Source: Dehalococcoidia bacterium
Lineage (GTDB): Bacteria > Chloroflexota > Dehalococcoidia > Lucifugimonadales > Lucifugimonadaceae
Length of the DNA stretch: 7,852 nucleotides
NCBI GenBank assembly: GCA_012270805.1
Contig: JAAXHR010000123.1
Coordinates: 1-7,852, forward strand
Direction: 5' to 3'
In this document: in pieces, positions 7,428-7,852 of the stretch
Numbering within the stretch: position 1 is the stretch's first letter
How the letters are laid out: each line of letters begins with the position of its first letter
Program-made: the position numbers and the translations under genes
The notes under the pieces: model-generated
Told to the model about the DNA's origin: nothing
The model's input: only the letters and a program-made list of their open reading frames with translations
The model's database searches: none

Positions 7428-7456
7428 TTGACTCGTTTTATGAAAACAAGTAGAAT
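7428..7456 (+). promoter_or_regulatory. Sigma70-type promoter for the lipoprotein gene
   Basis: The -35 box TTGACT (7428-7433, five of six) and -10 box TAGAAT (7451-7456, five of six) are separated by exactly 17 bases. Transcription would start near 7463, giving a leader of about 58 bases to the ATG at 7521. The spacer contains a symmetric element (7435-7447). Confidence 0.75.
7435..7447. promoter_or_regulatory. Inverted repeat inside the promoter spacer, candidate operator
   Basis: GTTTTATGAAAAC is a perfect 5-3-5 inverted repeat centred on 7441, almost in the middle of the 17-base spacer of the lipoprotein promoter. A protein bound here would block RNA polymerase, the usual place for a repressor site. 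No known regulator motif was identified. Confidence 0.4.
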
Positions 7457-7472
7457 TCGGACGTTTGTTTAC

Positions 7473-7485
7473 GTGTCCTAGACAC
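7473..7485 (+). repeat. Inverted repeat in the lipoprotein leader, possible operator or mRNA hairpin
   Basis: GTGTCCTAGACAC forms a 5-3-5 inverted repeat about ten bases after the predicted transcription start. As DNA it could be a second operator 38 bases (centre to centre) from the spacer element. As RNA it would be a small five-pair hairpin near the 5' end that could protect the transcript. It ends 23 bases before the ribosome binding site and is not followed by a T run. Confidence 0.35.
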
Positions 7486-7508
7486 CAACCACTGCTACCC
7501 CAGAAATC

Positions 7509-7514
7509 AGGAGG
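7509..7514 (+). promoter_or_regulatory. Ribosome binding site of the lipoprotein gene
   Basis: AGGAGG is a full Shine-Dalgarno sequence, six bases before the ATG at 7521, and fixes that start. It is by far the strongest ribosome binding site in the window, in line with the high molar excess of binding protein over permease that such importers usually need. Confidence 0.9.
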
Positions 7515-7520
7515 AAGTCA

Positions 7521-7852
7521 ATGCGCAAATATGTAGCGACTTTGACGGCATCTCTGGTATTGGCAGCGGCTCTCGCTGTAAGTGTTATCGCGTGCGGCGG
7601 CACTGAGACCGTTGTTGAAACCGTCGTTGTGGAGCGTGTGATCACGCAGGCTCCGGAACGTGTCGTTGAGACCGTCGAGGTCGAAAAGGTCGTCGAACGA
7701 GAAGTCGTTCAAACTGTCGAGGTCGAACGAGAAGTCGTCGTCGAGGTTCAGAAGGAAGTCGTCCAGACCGTTGAGGTCGAGGTCGAGAAGGTCGTCGAGG
7801 TCGAAAAGCAGGTCGTTCAGACCGTTGAGGTCGAGAAGGTCGTCGAGGTCGA
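7521..7852 (+). CDS. Lipoprotein, probable solute-binding protein of the importer (3' partial)
   Basis: The frame is open from ATG 7521 to the window end (110 full codons). A lipoprotein signal peptide is clear: basic MRKY, a hydrophobic core at about 5-21, and lipobox VIAC with the lipidated Cys at 25, followed by GG. From about residue 28 the sequence becomes a low-complexity run of Val, Glu, Lys, Arg, Gln and Thr (for example EVVQTVEVEREVV) that lasts to the end of the window. No substrate-binding fold is reached. Assignment as the family 5 type (DppA/OppA-like) binding protein is an inference from the lipoprotein signal, the divergent position next to permease genes, the strong ribosome binding site, and similar Val/Glu linkers remembered from Chloroflexota binding proteins. 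The linker probably forms an extended or coiled tether that holds the binding domain away from the membrane. It could instead belong to another surface lipoprotein. Confidence 0.85.
   Translation, partial: MRKYVATLTASLVLAAALAVSVIACGGTETVVETVVVERVITQAPERVVETVEVEKVVEREVVQTVEVEREVVVEVQKEVVQTVEVEVEKVVEVEKQVVQTVEVEKVVEV
7610..7852 (+). repeat. Coding tandem repeats of the Val/Glu linker
   Basis: The DNA consists of imperfect in-frame repeats built on GAGGTCGA, GTCGTCGAG and GTCGTTCAGACC words. The best pair is 7758-7804 and 7812-7852, identical apart from one C/T change and a six-base GAGGTC-type insertion in the first copy that adds one Val-Glu dipeptide. The right boundary lies beyond the window. 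This pattern points to growth by replication slippage or unequal recombination. Confidence 0.85.

Larger units (their letters stand above)
7192..7520. promoter_or_regulatory. Divergent control region between permease operon and lipoprotein gene
   Basis: These 329 bases hold no gene. They contain one near-consensus promoter in each direction with the -35 boxes about 115 bases apart, several short inverted repeats, and the lipoprotein gene's ribosome binding site. The arrangement suggests shared control of the importer operon (minus strand) and the binding protein (plus strand). No tRNA or riboswitch fold was recognised. The leader on the minus side would be about 85 bases and on the plus side about 55-60 bases. 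Confidence 0.75.

Noticed and set aside
7518..7712. Minus-strand 64-codon frame rich in Asp and Asn
   Set aside because: It is antisense to the lipoprotein signal peptide and linker, and its composition simply mirrors the repeat codons.
7610..7852. Repeats considered as a CRISPR array
   Set aside because: Units are short, imperfect, in frame with an open reading frame and have no unique spacers of constant length.

Overview
The window comes from a bacterial chromosome of moderate GC. It is filled almost completely by components of Opp/Dpp-type (peptide/nickel/oligosaccharide, PepT family) ABC importers. The best pointer to the organism is the lipoprotein that begins at 7521. Directly after its lipobox it has a very long run built almost only of Val, Glu, Lys, Arg, Gln and Thr. 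From memory, such linkers are common in solute-binding proteins of Chloroflexota (Dehalococcoidia, SAR202-like and relatives). TTG and GTG starts and four-cysteine ATPase tails fit that but do not prove it. The assignment is an inference.

Layout, left to right. (1) 1-1743, plus strand: the end of a DppD/OppD-type ATPase (Walker A lies outside the window) followed at once by a complete DppF/OppF-type ATPase. (2) 1807-2445, plus strand: an unrecognised membrane protein of about six segments, possibly the last gene of that operon. (3) 2458-7191, minus strand: a second importer operon, transcribed right to left in the order permease B, permease C, a small membrane/coiled-coil protein of unknown function, ATPase D, ATPase F. 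(4) 7192-7520: a 329-bp divergent control region. (5) 7521 to the window end, plus strand: the start of a lipoprotein, probably the solute-binding protein of the minus-strand importer.

How they would work together: the lipoprotein captures substrate outside the membrane and passes it to the permease heterodimer (B+C), which the D+F ATPase pair drives. The binding protein and the permease/ATPase operon are read divergently from two near-consensus sigma70-type promoters, each with an exact 17-bp spacer. Short inverted repeats in between and around them could be operators. The left D/F pair belongs to another importer whose permeases and binding protein lie outside the window. Its motifs (classical SGLD D-loop, THD/SHD switch) differ from those of the right pair (SMVD, GHD), so the two systems are diverged and not a recent local duplication.

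No tRNA, rRNA, CRISPR array, insertion sequence or convincing rho-independent terminator was seen. The parts least explained by known families are the 161-residue protein inside the right operon, the six-segment protein at 1807, the Val/Glu linker, and the symmetric elements in the divergent promoter region.
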